NCBI GenBank assembly: GCA_963854735.1
Contig: OY978106.1
Coordinates: forward strand, 1,116,001-1,180,000
Length of the DNA stretch: 64,000 nt
Direction: 5' to 3'
Source: Marvania coccoides
Lineage: Eukaryota > Chlorophyta > Trebouxiophyceae > Chlorellales > Chlorellaceae
Shown: in pieces, positions 21,252-32,406 of the stretch
How positions within the stretch are numbered: the stretch's first letter is position 1
Layout: the number at the start of each line of letters is the position of its first letter
The notes under the pieces: model-generated
What the model was told of the DNA's origin: nothing
Databases searched by the model: none
The model's input: the letters and a program-made list of their open reading frames with translations, nothing else
Program-made: the position numbers and the translations under genes

Positions 21252-23723
21252 ATGCAATCCATCGGCCACTCTCGAGCACTAGAGTGCTGCATGCGCACAG
21301 CTGGCACATTCCCTCCGCAGCGCCCCATTTTCTCTTCCGCCGCAGCCCCTCGTCCCCGCCTCAGCAGCAGGCCGTCCACCCCCTCCCTGCGGGCCGCCGC
21401 TGAGACTTCAGAACCCTCTACCCCGTCCTCTTCTTCTTTCGACTCCAATGGAGCTTCGCCTTCAAATGCAGCCAACAGCAACAGCAGCCCCACACGAATC
21501 ACCTCATATTCTTCATCGCAGCAGCAGCAGCTGTGGTGGGATGACGAGGAGTATGACGTAGTCGTTGTCGGCGCAGGCCACGCAGGCTGCGAAGCCGCCC
21601 TGGCGTCTGCCCGCCTTGGCGCAAAAACGCTGCTCCTGACGCTCAACCTAGACCGCATAGCCTGGCAGCCGTGCAACCCAGCGGTGGGGGGGCCCGCCAA
21701 GAGCCAGCTGGTGCACGAGGTGGACGCGTTGGGGGGCGAGATAGGGCGCATGGCTGACCGCTGCTACCTTCAAAAGCGCGTGCTGAATAGGTCAAAGGGT
21801 CCTGCGGTGTGGGCGCTGCGGGCGCAGACGGACAAGCTGGAGTACGCGGCGGAGATGCGCAGGGTGCTGGAGGCGGCGCCAGGGCTGCACATTCGCGAGG
21901 GGATGGTGACAAAAGTGGAGCTAGACGGCAACGACGCTGTGTGTGGCGTCACGACCTACTTTGGACTGTCCTACCGCTGTAAAGGCGCGGTGCTGACCAC
22001 TGGGACGTTTATGAACGGCCAGATCTGGGTGGGGCGGGCCAGCATGGCGGCAGGGAGGGCGGGGGAGGCACCATCCACCGGTCTCACTGAAAGCTTAAGG
22101 GAGCTGGGCTTTGAGACGGATAGGCTGAAAACGGGGACCCCCGCGCGCGTGGACCGCCGCTCCATTGACGTTTCGTTGCTGGAGGAGCAGCCTGGCGACG
22201 AGGAAGTGCGTTGGTTTAGTTTTGACACCTCTGTGCACATTCCCCGTCCGCAGCTGTCGTGTTACCTCACGCATACCACCGCCGAGACGCACCGCATCCT
22301 GCGCGACAACCTGCATGAGACCCCGGTGTACGGGGGGTGGGTTGACGCCAAGGGCCCGCGGTACTGCCCCTCCATCGAAGACAAAATTGTGAGGTTTGCC
22401 GACAAGCCCAGCCACCAGGTGAGAGTCCCCTGATGTTGATGGAGTGATGCAAATTCCGACTTTTTTAAAACAACCCCGTTACTCTTTAAAATTCTCAATG
22501 CAATACAATATCTCTCGGTGTGCTGTGTTTTCGCTGCTACAGCCAACTCCTTGGTTTTTAATGCTAACTTGACGGTTTTTCTTTCTTCTTTTCAGGTTTT
22601 CCTGGAGCCTGAGGGTCGCCACACCCCTGAGATCTACGTCCAGGGCTTCTCCACTGGGCTGCCAGAGCGCCTGCAGTTGGCGCTGCTGCGCACCCTGCCT
22701 GGGCTGGAGCACGCCGTCATGTTGCGCGCTGCGTACGCTGTGGAGTATGACTACCTGCCAGCGCACCAGTGCCACGCGTCCCTGGAGACGAAGAAGGTCC
22801 AGGGGCTATTTTTCTCGGGGCAGCTCAACGGCACGACGGGCTACGAAGAAGCGGCAGCGCAGGGCCTGGTGGCGGGGGCCAACGCTGCCAGAAGAGCAGC
22901 GGGGCAAGAACCCTATGTGTTTTCTCGAGAATCTTCCTACATTGGCACTCTGATTGACGATTTGGTGACGAAGGATCTGCGGGAGCCGTACCGCATGCTG
23001 ACGTCACGCTCAGAGTACCGCCTTGTGCTGCGCGGGGACAACGCAGACCGGAGATTGACCCCGGTGGGCCGGGAGTTGGGCCTGGTGGACGACGCGCGGT
23101 GGGCGGTGTTCCAAGCCAAGCTGGCGAGGCTGTCGGCGGAGGAGCAGAGGCTGGCGACGGTAAGGGTCCAGCCAGAGACCGAGGTGGCGCTGGCTGCTGC
23201 TGTTGCTTCGGGGCAAGCTGTGCCTTCGATTGCGTCGCTGGCGGACCTTCTGCGCCGCCCGCACGTGCACTATTCGCTGCTGGAGGAGCACGGAGTGGGC
23301 GGAGTGGGGCTGGTGCAGGCGGAGAAAGAGGCGGTGGAGATTGAGATCAAGTACGCTGGTTTTATTAAGCGGCAAGAAAAGCAGCTGGCCACGGTGGCCG
23401 CCAAGCACTCGCGGCGATTGCCTGACGAGCTGGACTATGCCTCGATATCCACGCTCTCGAAGGAAGCCAGGGAGAAGCTGGAGAAGGTGCGACCGCGGGA
23501 CGTGGGCCAGGCTTCGCGCATTGGGGGCGTGAACCCCTCGGACATTGCGAATCTGTTGGTGCATTTGGAGGCGAAGAAGAGAGGGGCAGCGGTGGGGGAG
23601 GTCAGAAAGGAGCGGGTGACGCAAAAGCAGCTGAGGAAACAAGCGGTGGCGGCGGCCATCCAGGCGGCAGAAGAGGAGCAGCAGCCAGAGAAACAGCTTG
23701 CGGGCGCAAACTCGCCTCCGTAA
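21252..23723 (+). CDS. MnmG/GidA tRNA uridine 5-carboxymethylaminomethyl modification enzyme, organellar
   Basis: Two exons (21252..22418, 22596..23723), phase 0, give 764 aa. With MnmE, MnmG installs the carboxymethylaminomethyl group on U34 of certain tRNAs in bacteria and organelles. Residues 1-98 are Ser/Pro/Ala-rich and look like a transit peptide. The FAD-binding GxGxxG ([14 protein letters not shown]) sits at 103-116. Family blocks follow in order: [41 protein letters not shown], and in exon 2 [14 protein letters not shown], the C-terminal FAD segment [17 protein letters not shown] and TSRSEYRL. The length exceeds bacterial MnmG (about 630) by the transit peptide and a Lys/Gln-rich tail. 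The target is plastid or mitochondrion; the sequence does not decide which. A TGTAA lies at 23840. Confidence 0.93.
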
Positions 23724-23742
23724 TCAGCAGCAGCGGCTGGCT

Positions 23743-23780
23743 AATTACTACTACCACCACTACTGCTACTACTACTACTG
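23743..23780. repeat. Imperfect TAC/CTA trinucleotide microsatellite
   Basis: A run of CTACTAC-type triplets with a few substitutions follows the MnmG stop codon, within its probable 3' UTR. Confidence 0.6.
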
Positions 23781-23931
23781 GAAAATGCTGTTTATTGGTC
23801 AATCTTATTTCATGTTCCGTTTCAAAAATACAGTACACATGTAATGAAATTTATATTTTCACAATGCAAGCAACTGTACATATTATGCACCTCAAATCAA
23901 CAGGCTAGCTACTCCACACCACCATATCTCT

Positions 23932-25590
23932 TCACTTCTGCTCCAGCTCCTTTAAAAAGTCCTGGTTGTCCACGAACACAATCTTCCAGCCATCGGGGTC
24001 GGTGCACGCCACGATTTTGGTGTTGATGCCAGGCACTGGTCCCGGCTCCCTGTTGATCGTGCCCCCTGCTGCCTTGATCTGCTCTGCCGTTTTGTAAACG
24101 TCGGTGGTGGAAATGGCTACCTGGGCGTAGGCGTTGCCCTTCTGGTACTCCTGCAGGCATGTTTGATGTTTGAACGGAGTATTCAGGCTAGCAACAGGTT
24201 TGAAAATCCATGCAATCAAACCCTTATACAATAGAGGACAGGCACAGCCGCGCTGCTAGATTGACTCATCGCAGTTTAAAGTGCCTCCGGGAGAGTTCTA
24301 CCATTTTCAACAAATACAACACCCCCATGCATGCATTTAAATGGTCTTTCTTAATACTATCTCTTACTGTGACCCCCTCGTTCTTGGTCAGCTCAAACAC
24401 CGTTGTGTTGTCCTCGTCGTCGTAACCCAGAAACGCCAGTGAGTACTTGTACTCAGGGTTGTCACGGGTGCGCAGCAGACGCATGCCCAGCACCTCGGTG
24501 TAGAATTTGATGGACTCGTCGAGGTCGGCAACCCGCAGCATGACCTGGCAGAGGGGCTCGCGAATGGCGCCGTCGCGGCCGATCAGCTCCCACTTGTAAC
24601 CCGTGGGGTCCTCCACGAAGGCGATGGTGGATTTGCCGCCCTTGACGGGACCCGCCTCGCGGGTGACCTTGCCGCCTGATTTGGTTGATAATTTTTTGAA
24701 ATACAGACAACGGAGGGTGACAAATGTTGAGAAGATATAAAAATGGAACCCGGATGAAATGAATTTGAATTCTGAAATAGAGTAAGAAGATGCTGGCGCA
24801 TTACCCAAATGCCCTCTTCTTCCGCCCCCCACTAACTCACTCGTTGCTTTCACCGCATCCACTGTCTTGTAGACGTCGTTCACTGCGATGCCAAAGTGGC
24901 CAAATCCGGTGCCCAGGTCGTAAGACTCAACGCCGTAGTTGTAGGTGAGCCTGCAGTAATACCAGCAATTTATTCATATCTGAAAGTCCTTCCATGCCCA
25001 GAGAGAGATGGCGATATTTCGTTGGCATTCGTAATTGTAAATAGAGCTCACTCGACGGCAAAGTTGGTCTCCTCAGGGCCGTACCCCAAGAACGCATTGC
25101 TGCAAGAAGAATGAAAACCAAACAAGGTTACTCGCTCAAAACGCCCATGAAAAAAGTATCCCGCCATTCTGCACGCCGCCTCATTATGGCGATCCATCGA
25201 GATTCATTATGCATCCCATTCCTTCCTGATTCCTCTAGGTTCTTTGCTGATCTCCCCCCACCTGTATTTTTCTTCAGGGATGTCTCGGTAGCGCAGCAGC
25301 TTCATGCCAAAGCAATCTTGCATGTACTTGATGTACTCATCCATGTTTCCAACGCGGTATACTGCAGGCATGAGAGCAATAGTTGGCTACTTTAGATACA
25401 TGGTTCAGTAGGAGAGCTCAGCGGCCAGCAACCACTTTCCGGCATGCAGCATGCGGCGCTCGTCCTCCTTGGCCCAATCGGTGGAGGCAGCGGCGGAGAC
25501 AGACATTCTGCGGGAGGACCTGATGGCGGGAGAGGCCTTGCGGACGAGAGACGGGCTACGGAGAGCTGCCTGTTGAATCGTCGAGATCAT
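23932..25590 (-). CDS. Glyoxalase I (lactoylglutathione lyase), two-domain plant type
   Basis: Six exons, complement(23932..24150, 24368..24675, 24841..24950, 25052..25099, 25262..25361, 25440..25590), give 311 aa. The enzyme isomerises the methylglyoxal-glutathione hemithioacetal to S-lactoylglutathione. A transit-like N-terminus (1-35, Ser/Arg-rich) precedes two tandem glyoxalase domains: domain 1 starts at MLHAVYRVGN with the metal-ligand His49 and contains [20 protein letters not shown] and GFGHFGIAV; domain 2 starts at [20 protein letters not shown]. This two-domain layout is the plant/algal form. Intron 1 is odd: only a GA-AG intron (G|GAAAGT, 25439 down to 25362) keeps the His and the frame. 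The gene is divergent from the YggT gene, 203 bp away. Confidence 0.88.
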
Positions 25591-25793
25591 ACCAGCAAAC
25601 CAAAATGCTCTCTAGCTGGTTTTCCAGAGGGCGGATCTGATGAAATTGATCTTAAAATTAAACTTGAAATTGAAAAGAGAGAGAAAACTTGTGGCAATGC
25701 CAAGAATTCACAGTCCAAAGAATAATTATGATCATCCACCAATTCCGCGCTGTGCACTTTAAAAACATTTTAATAAAAACACATCTGAGCGAA
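25591..25793. promoter_or_regulatory. Short divergent promoter, glyoxalase I / YggT
   Basis: 203 bp between the two start codons, A/T-rich with A-runs. Shared promoter inferred from geometry. Confidence 0.45.
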
Positions 25794-26404
25794 ATGGCTG
25801 CCGTCCACCACAGCATCGGCCCGCTGGCCAAGTTGACGACTCAAAATCACATGCCATGCAGCTTGTCGTCTCGGCCTCAGCCCTTCCTCCCGCGTATTGC
25901 CCCCCAGCCGCCCTTATCAACTCGGCGACCACACTCGCGCGTCGTGCCGCGTGCTGCAGACCCTGCCTCGTCGCTAGCGGCCACCCAGGCGGTGTATGAG
26001 CTTGCCGTCGATCCCTCAACAGCAGGCATCCTGGCAGCGGTGCTGCGCCCTGCGCTGTCGATATCCTCCCTCCTGATGATCGTGCGCATTGTGATGACCT
26101 GGTACCCCGAGATAGACGCCACAAAAATGCCGTGGACCATCGCATTTACCCCAACAGGTCAGTTGCACAAAAAAAAAAAATGAAATAATGGGACCATGGT
26201 GGCTGGAGTGCAGGTTCGTTTGTGACCCCTTTTGTTCAATGACCCTCTGCAGAGCCGCTGCTGTCTGCCACCCGCAAGGTGGTGAAGCCGTTTAACGGGC
26301 TGGATATTTCTCCTATTGTGTGGGTGGCGCTGCTGTCGTTTGTGAGCGAAATTTTGACGGGGCCACAAGGCATCCTGAGTCTCATCGAGCGCAAAATGTT
26401 GTGA
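25794..26404 (+). CDS. YggT/YlmG (Ycf19-like) plastid membrane protein
   Basis: Two exons (25794..26157, 26253..26404), phase 1, give 171 aa. Residues 1-65 are Ser/Pro/Arg-rich, like a chloroplast transit peptide. The rest is the YggT family: a first membrane helix (ALSISSLLMIVRIVMTWYP), the signature FTPTEPLLSATRKVVKPF, and a second helix (ISPIVWVALLSFVSEIL). In plants and algae relatives include CCB3, needed to attach heme c(i) to cytochrome b6, and YlmG proteins involved in nucleoid or thylakoid organisation. Which one this is cannot be told from sequence alone. The start was chosen at the ATG before MAAVHHSIG because it gives a normal transit peptide. Confidence 0.83.
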
Positions 26405-26840
26405 ATGAGTGGAAATGTTAAATATTTTCCAAGTACTGGCTTTATGAGCGAGCCAAATACAAGTATAAGTGACTAGGAGTGGTAAGAAAGTAACAGGACA
26501 AAAAAAAATTGAAAGAAAGAAAAGAGCATAAAAATAAAGTGGCAAAGAGTAAAATAACAATACGCCGGAAAAAAAAGGTGAAAGAAATGCCAATATGCCC
26601 AAATGTTGAAAGACTCTAAAAATGAAAAAAGAAGAGGGGCATAAACGGTGCTGCAACTGCCTACGAAACAAACACTGGCTAGATGCTGCCTATGAACCGA
26701 ACGGGAATCCCTATCACGCGGCAAATACAAATTATAGTAGTAGTGCTAGTAGTATTAGTAGTACTCGACGAAAAGTGTGCAATATTTGAATATGTATTTA
26801 AAAAAAAAGGGTTCGGTGCGTTGCTTTCCTATCTTGTCGA
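26405..26840. other. Intergenic between converging YggT and GDPD genes
   Basis: 436 bp of 3' sequence. It holds an imperfect TAG/TAGTAT triplet repeat at about 26736-26764 and A-rich runs. No gene seen. Confidence 0.5.
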
Positions 26841-28053
26841 CTAGACCCCTCTCCGCCTTCGCTGCTCGCACGCTAGCCGCCGCGCATCCAGCGCTTCCAC
26901 CAACTTCTTCGGGTGCGACGTCACCACCGCATCAGGCCCTGCGTCCAGCGCCATTTTCATCATCGCTGCCGTGTTGGCGGTCCACACGTGGATCTCCCGC
27001 CGCGCCCTGCGCAGCTGGTCTGCCAGCTCGGGGGTGGCCATCTCGTAGTGCAGCCCCACCACCTCAGGACGCAGCGACTGCAGCCGCAGTGGGTCCGCCA
27101 TTCCAACCTCTCGAGCAGTCTCAGTGGCGTTGGTAGCGACGATGCCCACCCGCTGCCGCGGGTCTCGCGCCTTCATGAACTCCGCCACCCAGTCGGATTT
27201 TGCCCAAACCATGCAGGCGCTGCCGCAGCCCGACCCTCTCAGCGCGCCCAGCACAGCGTCCACCATTTCTTCAACCTCCCCGGGGTCGCTGCCGTCCTTG
27301 CGTAGCTTTACGTCGACGGTGACGGCTGCTCCGCGCGGCACCACCATGCTGAGCACGGTGTGGAACTCAACAACGCCGCCTGCCTTGGGCGACCAGTCAA
27401 GCCGCTGCAGCTCCTCCCAGGTGTAATCGCTGGCGCGGGGGGCAGCATGAGACTTCTTTCGCATGCTGAACACCTCCAGGAGGTTGCGGCGGTGGGGCTG
27501 TTCGGTGGGCGAGAGCAGCCCTGCAGCGGCGCCGCTGGTGCGCAGCAACGCAGCGAGGTCTCGGTCGTGGAGAGCCACCAAGTGGCCGTCTTTAGTCATG
27601 GAGACGTCCACTTCGACGCAGTCTGCGCCGCCATCGAGGGCGGCGGCGAATCCTAGCAGAGTGTTGGGCGGCGCAGCATCTGCGTCGCCGCCATGAGCGC
27701 AGACTAAAGGGCGACGGGGGAGGGTGCAAAACTCCTTTGAGGGCTCGTGGTGGAGGATTCCAATCTCGCGGTCGCTGTCGAACTTCTGCTCGGGGTGGCG
27801 GGTGGTCTTTGAGGGGAGCAGGCTGTGGGTGGCAGCGATAATCACCGCCAGCAGGGCCAGGCCCAGCCATGTGGCGATGGAGCCAGAACTTGCGTATCCA
27901 TGGTGTTTTGCAGTTAATACTCTGCATGGAAACAGGGGGGAGAGGTAAATTTTGATTCGAAAGCGAGCGAAATGACATGGAAAATTGGTTCCCCATCTCT
28001 TACCTTCGCCTTTGAACAGAGGCAATTGGCTGCCGGCCCCTGCCAGGGAACAT
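26841..28053 (-). CDS. Glycerophosphodiester phosphodiesterase (GDPD) with N-terminal membrane anchor
   Basis: Two exons, complement(26841..27921, 28004..28053), phase 2, give 376 aa. A hydrophobic helix at about 28-50 (IATWLGLALLAVIIAATHS) is a signal anchor. From about 83 the GDPD fold follows: CAHGGDADAAPPNTLLGF (the HRG..PENT-type block, here HGG and PNT), then GADCVEVDVSMTKDGHLVALHD (the conserved ExD metal ligands and the second catalytic His), and late strands VDVKLR and the HVWTANT block. The enzyme hydrolyses deacylated phospholipids to glycerol-3-phosphate and an alcohol. The usual Arg of the HRG motif is replaced by Gly, which may weaken phosphate binding. The longer open frame upstream reads through intron 1 and is rejected. 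Confidence 0.87.
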
Positions 28054-28575
28054 GTCGATTTTATGGCATGCGCTTCTGTCTAAAGAGGGGTTCTTGAGCT
28101 TGCGGATGTCTTTAATCGATCCAAACTTGAAACTCTGGCACCAGATTTTCGGCGGTGTACGCAAGGCAAGGGGTCTATGCCGTATCTGCCGATTTTTTCC
28201 GCATGTAGATGATTTTTAGTTATGGACTCGAGGCCGAAAACCGTCGCGTTGGGGTCCTATGTGCCCCTATTCATACATTCATACGAGGGGAATGTGGTTA
28301 TCTTCTTCCCCCCAACGTCCTCCCCCTCGTATGCTATTGGTTATGCGGTTATACTACTGGAGATCAGCCGGAGACGCAGTCCAGCGAGCGCCCTCGTCGC
28401 ATACAGCCACGATCGTTTGATTTTTTCTCACTCTTGTTTCGGTGTATACCATATTCAGATTTATATTTTTAAATATACATGCTAGCTTTGTACAGTCTTC
28501 GAGATGGATAAATAACCGTAAACAAGAGACTTACAAAGAGATTCAAATCATCCGAATAAACCCAACCCAGCTCTG
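28054..28575. promoter_or_regulatory. Divergent promoter region, GDPD / small membrane protein
   Basis: 522 bp between start codons. Two overlapping 87-codon plus-strand frames at 28209-28485 have no recognisable sequence and are probably chance. Confidence 0.4.
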
Positions 28576-29081
28576 ATGTATGAACTCATCGCGACGGCTG
28601 CAGCCGGGATTAATTCCGGAGTGGGTTTACACGCCGCCATAGCCACGTCGCCTCTCGGGTCCTACCACACCAGGACGCGGGTGCTCACATTGCTGCTGAG
28701 CAGTTTAAGCAGCGGATGTGCTGCCGCTGCGTACTACCAAGGCAAAGCTTGAGAAGAGTTGCTGCAATCGTCTCAACATCACCGCTCCATGGCTGCTTCT
28801 TACTTAATTATTGTTCATTTTACTACTCCGCTATTGCAGAAGGCCATGGCAACCTGTGGCTGGTGGCTGCTGCAGGAGCAGCGCTGTCCATCCCCTACCA
28901 CCTGCTTCTGATGAGCGCACCCGTTGCCACGGCTATAGACAGAGATACTGCTTCCTCAAGCTGGACGAGGAAATATTGGTTTGGGGCGGCGCTTTCTTGC
29001 GCTGCTTTTGCTGGCATGATGTCGATCATGGCGAGCAGGAGGGAAGCGGCGGCTATTTCTGGTCCTGATTTCACGTTTTGA
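28576..29081 (+). CDS. Small four-helix membrane protein (DUF1772-like)
   Basis: Two exons (28576..28741, 28840..29081), phase 1, give 135 aa. Four hydrophobic segments can be seen: ELIATAAAGINSGVGLHAAI, VLTLLLSSLSSGCAAAAYY, LWLVAAAGAALSIPYHLLLM and WFGAALSCAAFAGMMSIMA. Size, helix spacing and the late WTRKYW segment are like DUF1772 (anthrone oxygenase-like) proteins; I am not certain of the family. The intron starts GCAAAG, a GC-AG intron, and reading through it gives an immediate stop, which supports splicing. No function is assigned. Confidence 0.65.
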
Positions 29082-29166
29082 GGAATTGCAATATATTTGT
29101 TTTGTTGTTGATTCTCTGCATGGAACGTCATGGATGGTAGGAAAATTGAAAAAGAAAAGGGGAAAT

Positions 29167-30765
29167 TTAGTCCCTGCTGCCTTTCAGCACAGATCGCACG
29201 TCGTTTTGGGGACCAGAGTTTGAGCTGACGTCCACGCTCCCAGCCATCGCAGTAAAAACATCACCAGCCGCTGCCACTGCCGCTGTGAACTCGCTCCCAG
29301 GCGTTCCAATGAGCAGCGCCGTGCGCCCCAGGAGGTACATCTGTGCGGCCGCCTCCTGTAGGCCTGCCACGCTCTGCGGTTGCTTGCGGCGTTGGCCGAC
29401 GGGGAACACTGCGGCAGTGCTCTTTGCGCCGGTGAGGCGCATAGCCCAGATCTGGTCCTGCATCTCCAACTCTTCGGCTGCGCTGTCACTGACGATGAAG
29501 AAGCGCGGCACCGCCTCGCCGTCCATAGGCATGCTCACGAGTTTTTTAGCCACCGCCACAAAATCTTCAGTTTGTGGCAAAGAAGTGCCGGCCACGGCAG
29601 AGGAGCGCACGCAGTCTTGTGTCCTGCAGGCATGGATGCCGACCCACTGTCCCCACTTGTCCCATTGGGCCTCCAATTCAAAAGGAGCGGTGAGCGCCAA
29701 GACCCTGCAAAAGCAGCGGCAACAAGTTAACACATTCAGTAGTGAAAATGCACTTGTTTAAGATGGAAGTTGTGCATGGTTGATCTTGTTGAGTCATTGC
29801 TTACTGAGGAGATGGCACCAACGCACGGTAGAACCAGTCGGCATCATGCGGAGACGCCACAAAAAGAGAGCTGGCTACAACGCACAGCACCTTGGCAGAC
29901 GCAGAGTTAACCCTAAAATAGATATCGAGCAAGATGAAATGTCAGCTTCGTATATGTTTAATGCCTGGGAAAAGAAGAAGGGAAAAAAAATGCGGCTGTG
30001 ACACACTCACTCCTCCCATTTGTTCTGGACCTCCAAAAAGTCTGCGTAGTTTCTCAACCTGTGCGCCGTGCATCCGGCGTCGGCGTAGGAGTAGCGCCCG
30101 CTGGGGAAGGGGCCCACCTTGAGTGCGGGTTCTGCAAGAATAAAGCACAAACCATCACTTCAAATTGTATCAACGAGGGACACGGGCATGGTATTTTAAA
30201 ATTAAGACATAAAAACAATAGTTCGATCTATAAAGCTGAAGTTATACGGCGGACCTTGGTAAAGATCGCTCCATGCAGCCGCGAACGTTGCGTCTCCGCT
30301 GTTCGGCCACACCATAACCAAAGAGGCTTGAGCTTCACGAGACAGGGTGGCAGCTGACGCAACAGTGGCCAAACGATTGGGCAGTGAACCCAACGGCTGC
30401 GTGCAAAGACAAAAAAAAGTTTGATATTTGAGGAGAGCGTCCCAAATGTCTTGCGTATTTTCTCAATGCACTTAACCATGATGTACATCGTCTTATCAGA
30501 GCCAGCTCGAGACGTAAGGTCCACAGCAGGCGGGCCCAGCGCCGTCTTTTTCTGGGTGGAGCAATTTCTAGCGAGCTCTGGCTGCAGCGCTTCCGCAGCC
30601 CCTGCAGCTACCTGCGCCAGAATGAAGAAGGCGGCGTATTATTATGCAGCCACAATATGCGTCATCCCATATCCTAAAGCTTCTCTATGCCAGGCTCACT
30701 TGATGCAGCAGGACGGCCAGCACCGCCGCCGCTATGAGAGAGGTTTGCTGTCCTGAGCTTCCCAT
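29167..30765 (-). CDS. Type II membrane glycosyltransferase, fucosyltransferase-like (NodZ/GT23-like fold)
   Basis: Six exons, complement(29167..29704, 29805..29912, 30011..30131, 30255..30396, 30477..30611, 30700..30765), give 369 aa with matching phases. The N-terminus has a short signal anchor (SLIAAAVLAVLLHQV). The start of the catalytic domain reads GSLPNRLATVASAATLSREA then LVMVW, like the G-G-L-G-N-R-L block of alpha-fucosyltransferases (NodZ, FUT8, O-FUT). Later come WVGIHACRTQDC, at the place of the IGVHxRRTD GDP-fucose motif, and the closing TALLIGTPGSEFTAAVA. In the middle motif only one of the two usual Arg remains. It is probably a Golgi enzyme of glycan synthesis; donor and activity are unproven. 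Confidence 0.68.
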
Positions 30766-31032
30766 CGTTCGGTGGTGTAGTCTTCGGCGATTTAACGCTA
30801 TTAAAAAGCTGTACAGGTTGACACCTCTCTTTAAAAGCAAGCCATTTATTGCAGCCAACAACACTCTGGGAGCGCCTCTTGGCAAAAAAAGGCTATCAAG
30901 AAATACAATAATCAGCGTCTTATCTTTTTTACAGAAAGGCTCACAAAGATTGCCAGAAGGGAAAAAGCTCTTCCATCCAATGGACTCATCCAAGAAAAAC
31001 TTTGTCTGCTTTGACCAAAATTTGCCCACTGG

Positions 31033-32146
31033 TCAAAACTCCAAAGGGCAGCTGTCTGTGCACTCTTCGCCCTCCGCACTCTCATTGCCGTCACTGCCAG
31101 CCAATGCAGTACCATCCACAAAGTGCGCCAGGTACTCTGTGTTGCCCGAGGCTGCACCTTTAATTGGTGACTCGATCCACCCTCGGCAGCCGAACCCAGC
31201 CTCCTCCCAGCCAGCAATAACCCGTGCCAACACCTCCTCCCGCACCGCAACATCCCTCACCACCCCTCCCGCGCTCACTTCCGCTCTTCCCGCCTCAAAC
31301 TGCGGCTTGATCAGCAGCACAAGCTGCCCCCCCGGGCGGAGCACGTCTGCCACCGTCTCCCGCATCTTCAGCGACGAAATAAACGACAGGTCGAGCGTCA
31401 CGATGTCCACTGGGGTGCCCCCGGGGAGGTCCTCCCGCCGCACGTGCCTCAGATTCGTTCTTTCCACCACTGTCACCCTCGGATCCACTCTGATCTTTTC
31501 CGCCACCTGGCCGTAGCCAACGTCGATGCCCACCACCCGCGCCGCCCCCCGCTGCAGCAGACAGTCGGTGAAACCGCCCGTAGACAGCCCAGAGTCCAGC
31601 GCTGCCAGCCCGGTGGGGTCAATGTTGAATTTGTCAAAGGCGGCTTCCAGTTTAAGTCCTGCCCTGCACACGTACTTTGGCATCTCGGCGGTGATGAGGA
31701 CGCGGGCGGTGGCGGGTACGGGGGTGCCGGACTTGTGCACCACGCGGTCGTCCACTCGGACCTTGCCTGGAGAGGAAAGGAAAAACACATTTAGCTAGGG
31801 GAGTCAAGTTTCTTCCATTTCTAGGGGTTAAATGGCAAATCAGGGGAAGAGAGCAGCACAGGTTCACACCTTGCACAATCCAGGACTGGATGACGTTTCT
31901 GCTGAGCTCTGGGTACTGCTCAAGGCACACCTCGTCCAGCCGGCGCCGCTTCTTCTTCTTGGGCTCAGGGGGCTCGGGGCGGGTAGCCTCGGGGTTGGGG
32001 GTGCTTGATATGCATCGGCAAGGCGACATGCCCCTCCAGGAAGATGTTTGGCGAGGCGCAGGCACCGGGAGCAGGCGGATGAGGGAAGTAATTGCCCGTG
32101 GTGGAAATGCCCAAGACCCCAGGGGCCCTGCCAGCATTGAACACAT
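31033..32146 (-). CDS. TlyA-family rRNA 2'-O-methyltransferase (hemolysin A-like), organellar
   Basis: Two exons, complement(31033..31766, 31870..32146), phase 1, give 336 aa from the ATG at 32146. An in-frame ATG at 32266 would add 40 residues that look unnatural. A transit-like N-terminus (about 1-60) precedes an S4 RNA-binding domain (RRLDEVCLEQ, SRNVIQSWIVQGKVRVDDRVV) and an FtsJ-type Rossmann fold: the SAM motif LDSGLSTGGFTDCLL, LDLSFISSLK and LLIKPQFEAGR. The bacterial TlyA homologue methylates ribose in 16S and 23S rRNA; the name hemolysin is historical and this is not a toxin. The alga probably uses it on plastid ribosomes. It is divergent from the kinesin gene. Confidence 0.87.
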
Positions 32147-32406
32147 ACCAAAAATTAATAAATAAATATAATTATTGCAGTGCCCGTCGCTAATTGCGAA
32201 AATGCCATCGAGAGGTCGTCCGCGCGTTTTTTTTTCTGCTCCATTTTTGCCCGCTGCTCCAGCCATTTGCAGTCCTGAAACTTTTATTGGTATACTCTGA
32301 AAAATAGTGCCAGTCGCCATGAGGGCCACCAACTGCGTTTGACAACACTTGCAAAGTTGTAACGACCTTGATTTAGTTGAGCCAATTTGCGGAGCGAGCG
32401 AACGCG

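Noticed and set aside
26841..28025. Single-exon version of the GDPD gene starting MPLFKGEGKR
   Set aside because: It reads through a GT-AG intron (27922-28003); the spliced form gives a cleaner N-terminus with a proper ATG at 28053.
31033..32146. Hemolysin annotation for the TlyA-like gene
   Set aside because: The family name is historical; S4 and FtsJ methyltransferase motifs show an rRNA methyltransferase, not a pore-forming toxin.
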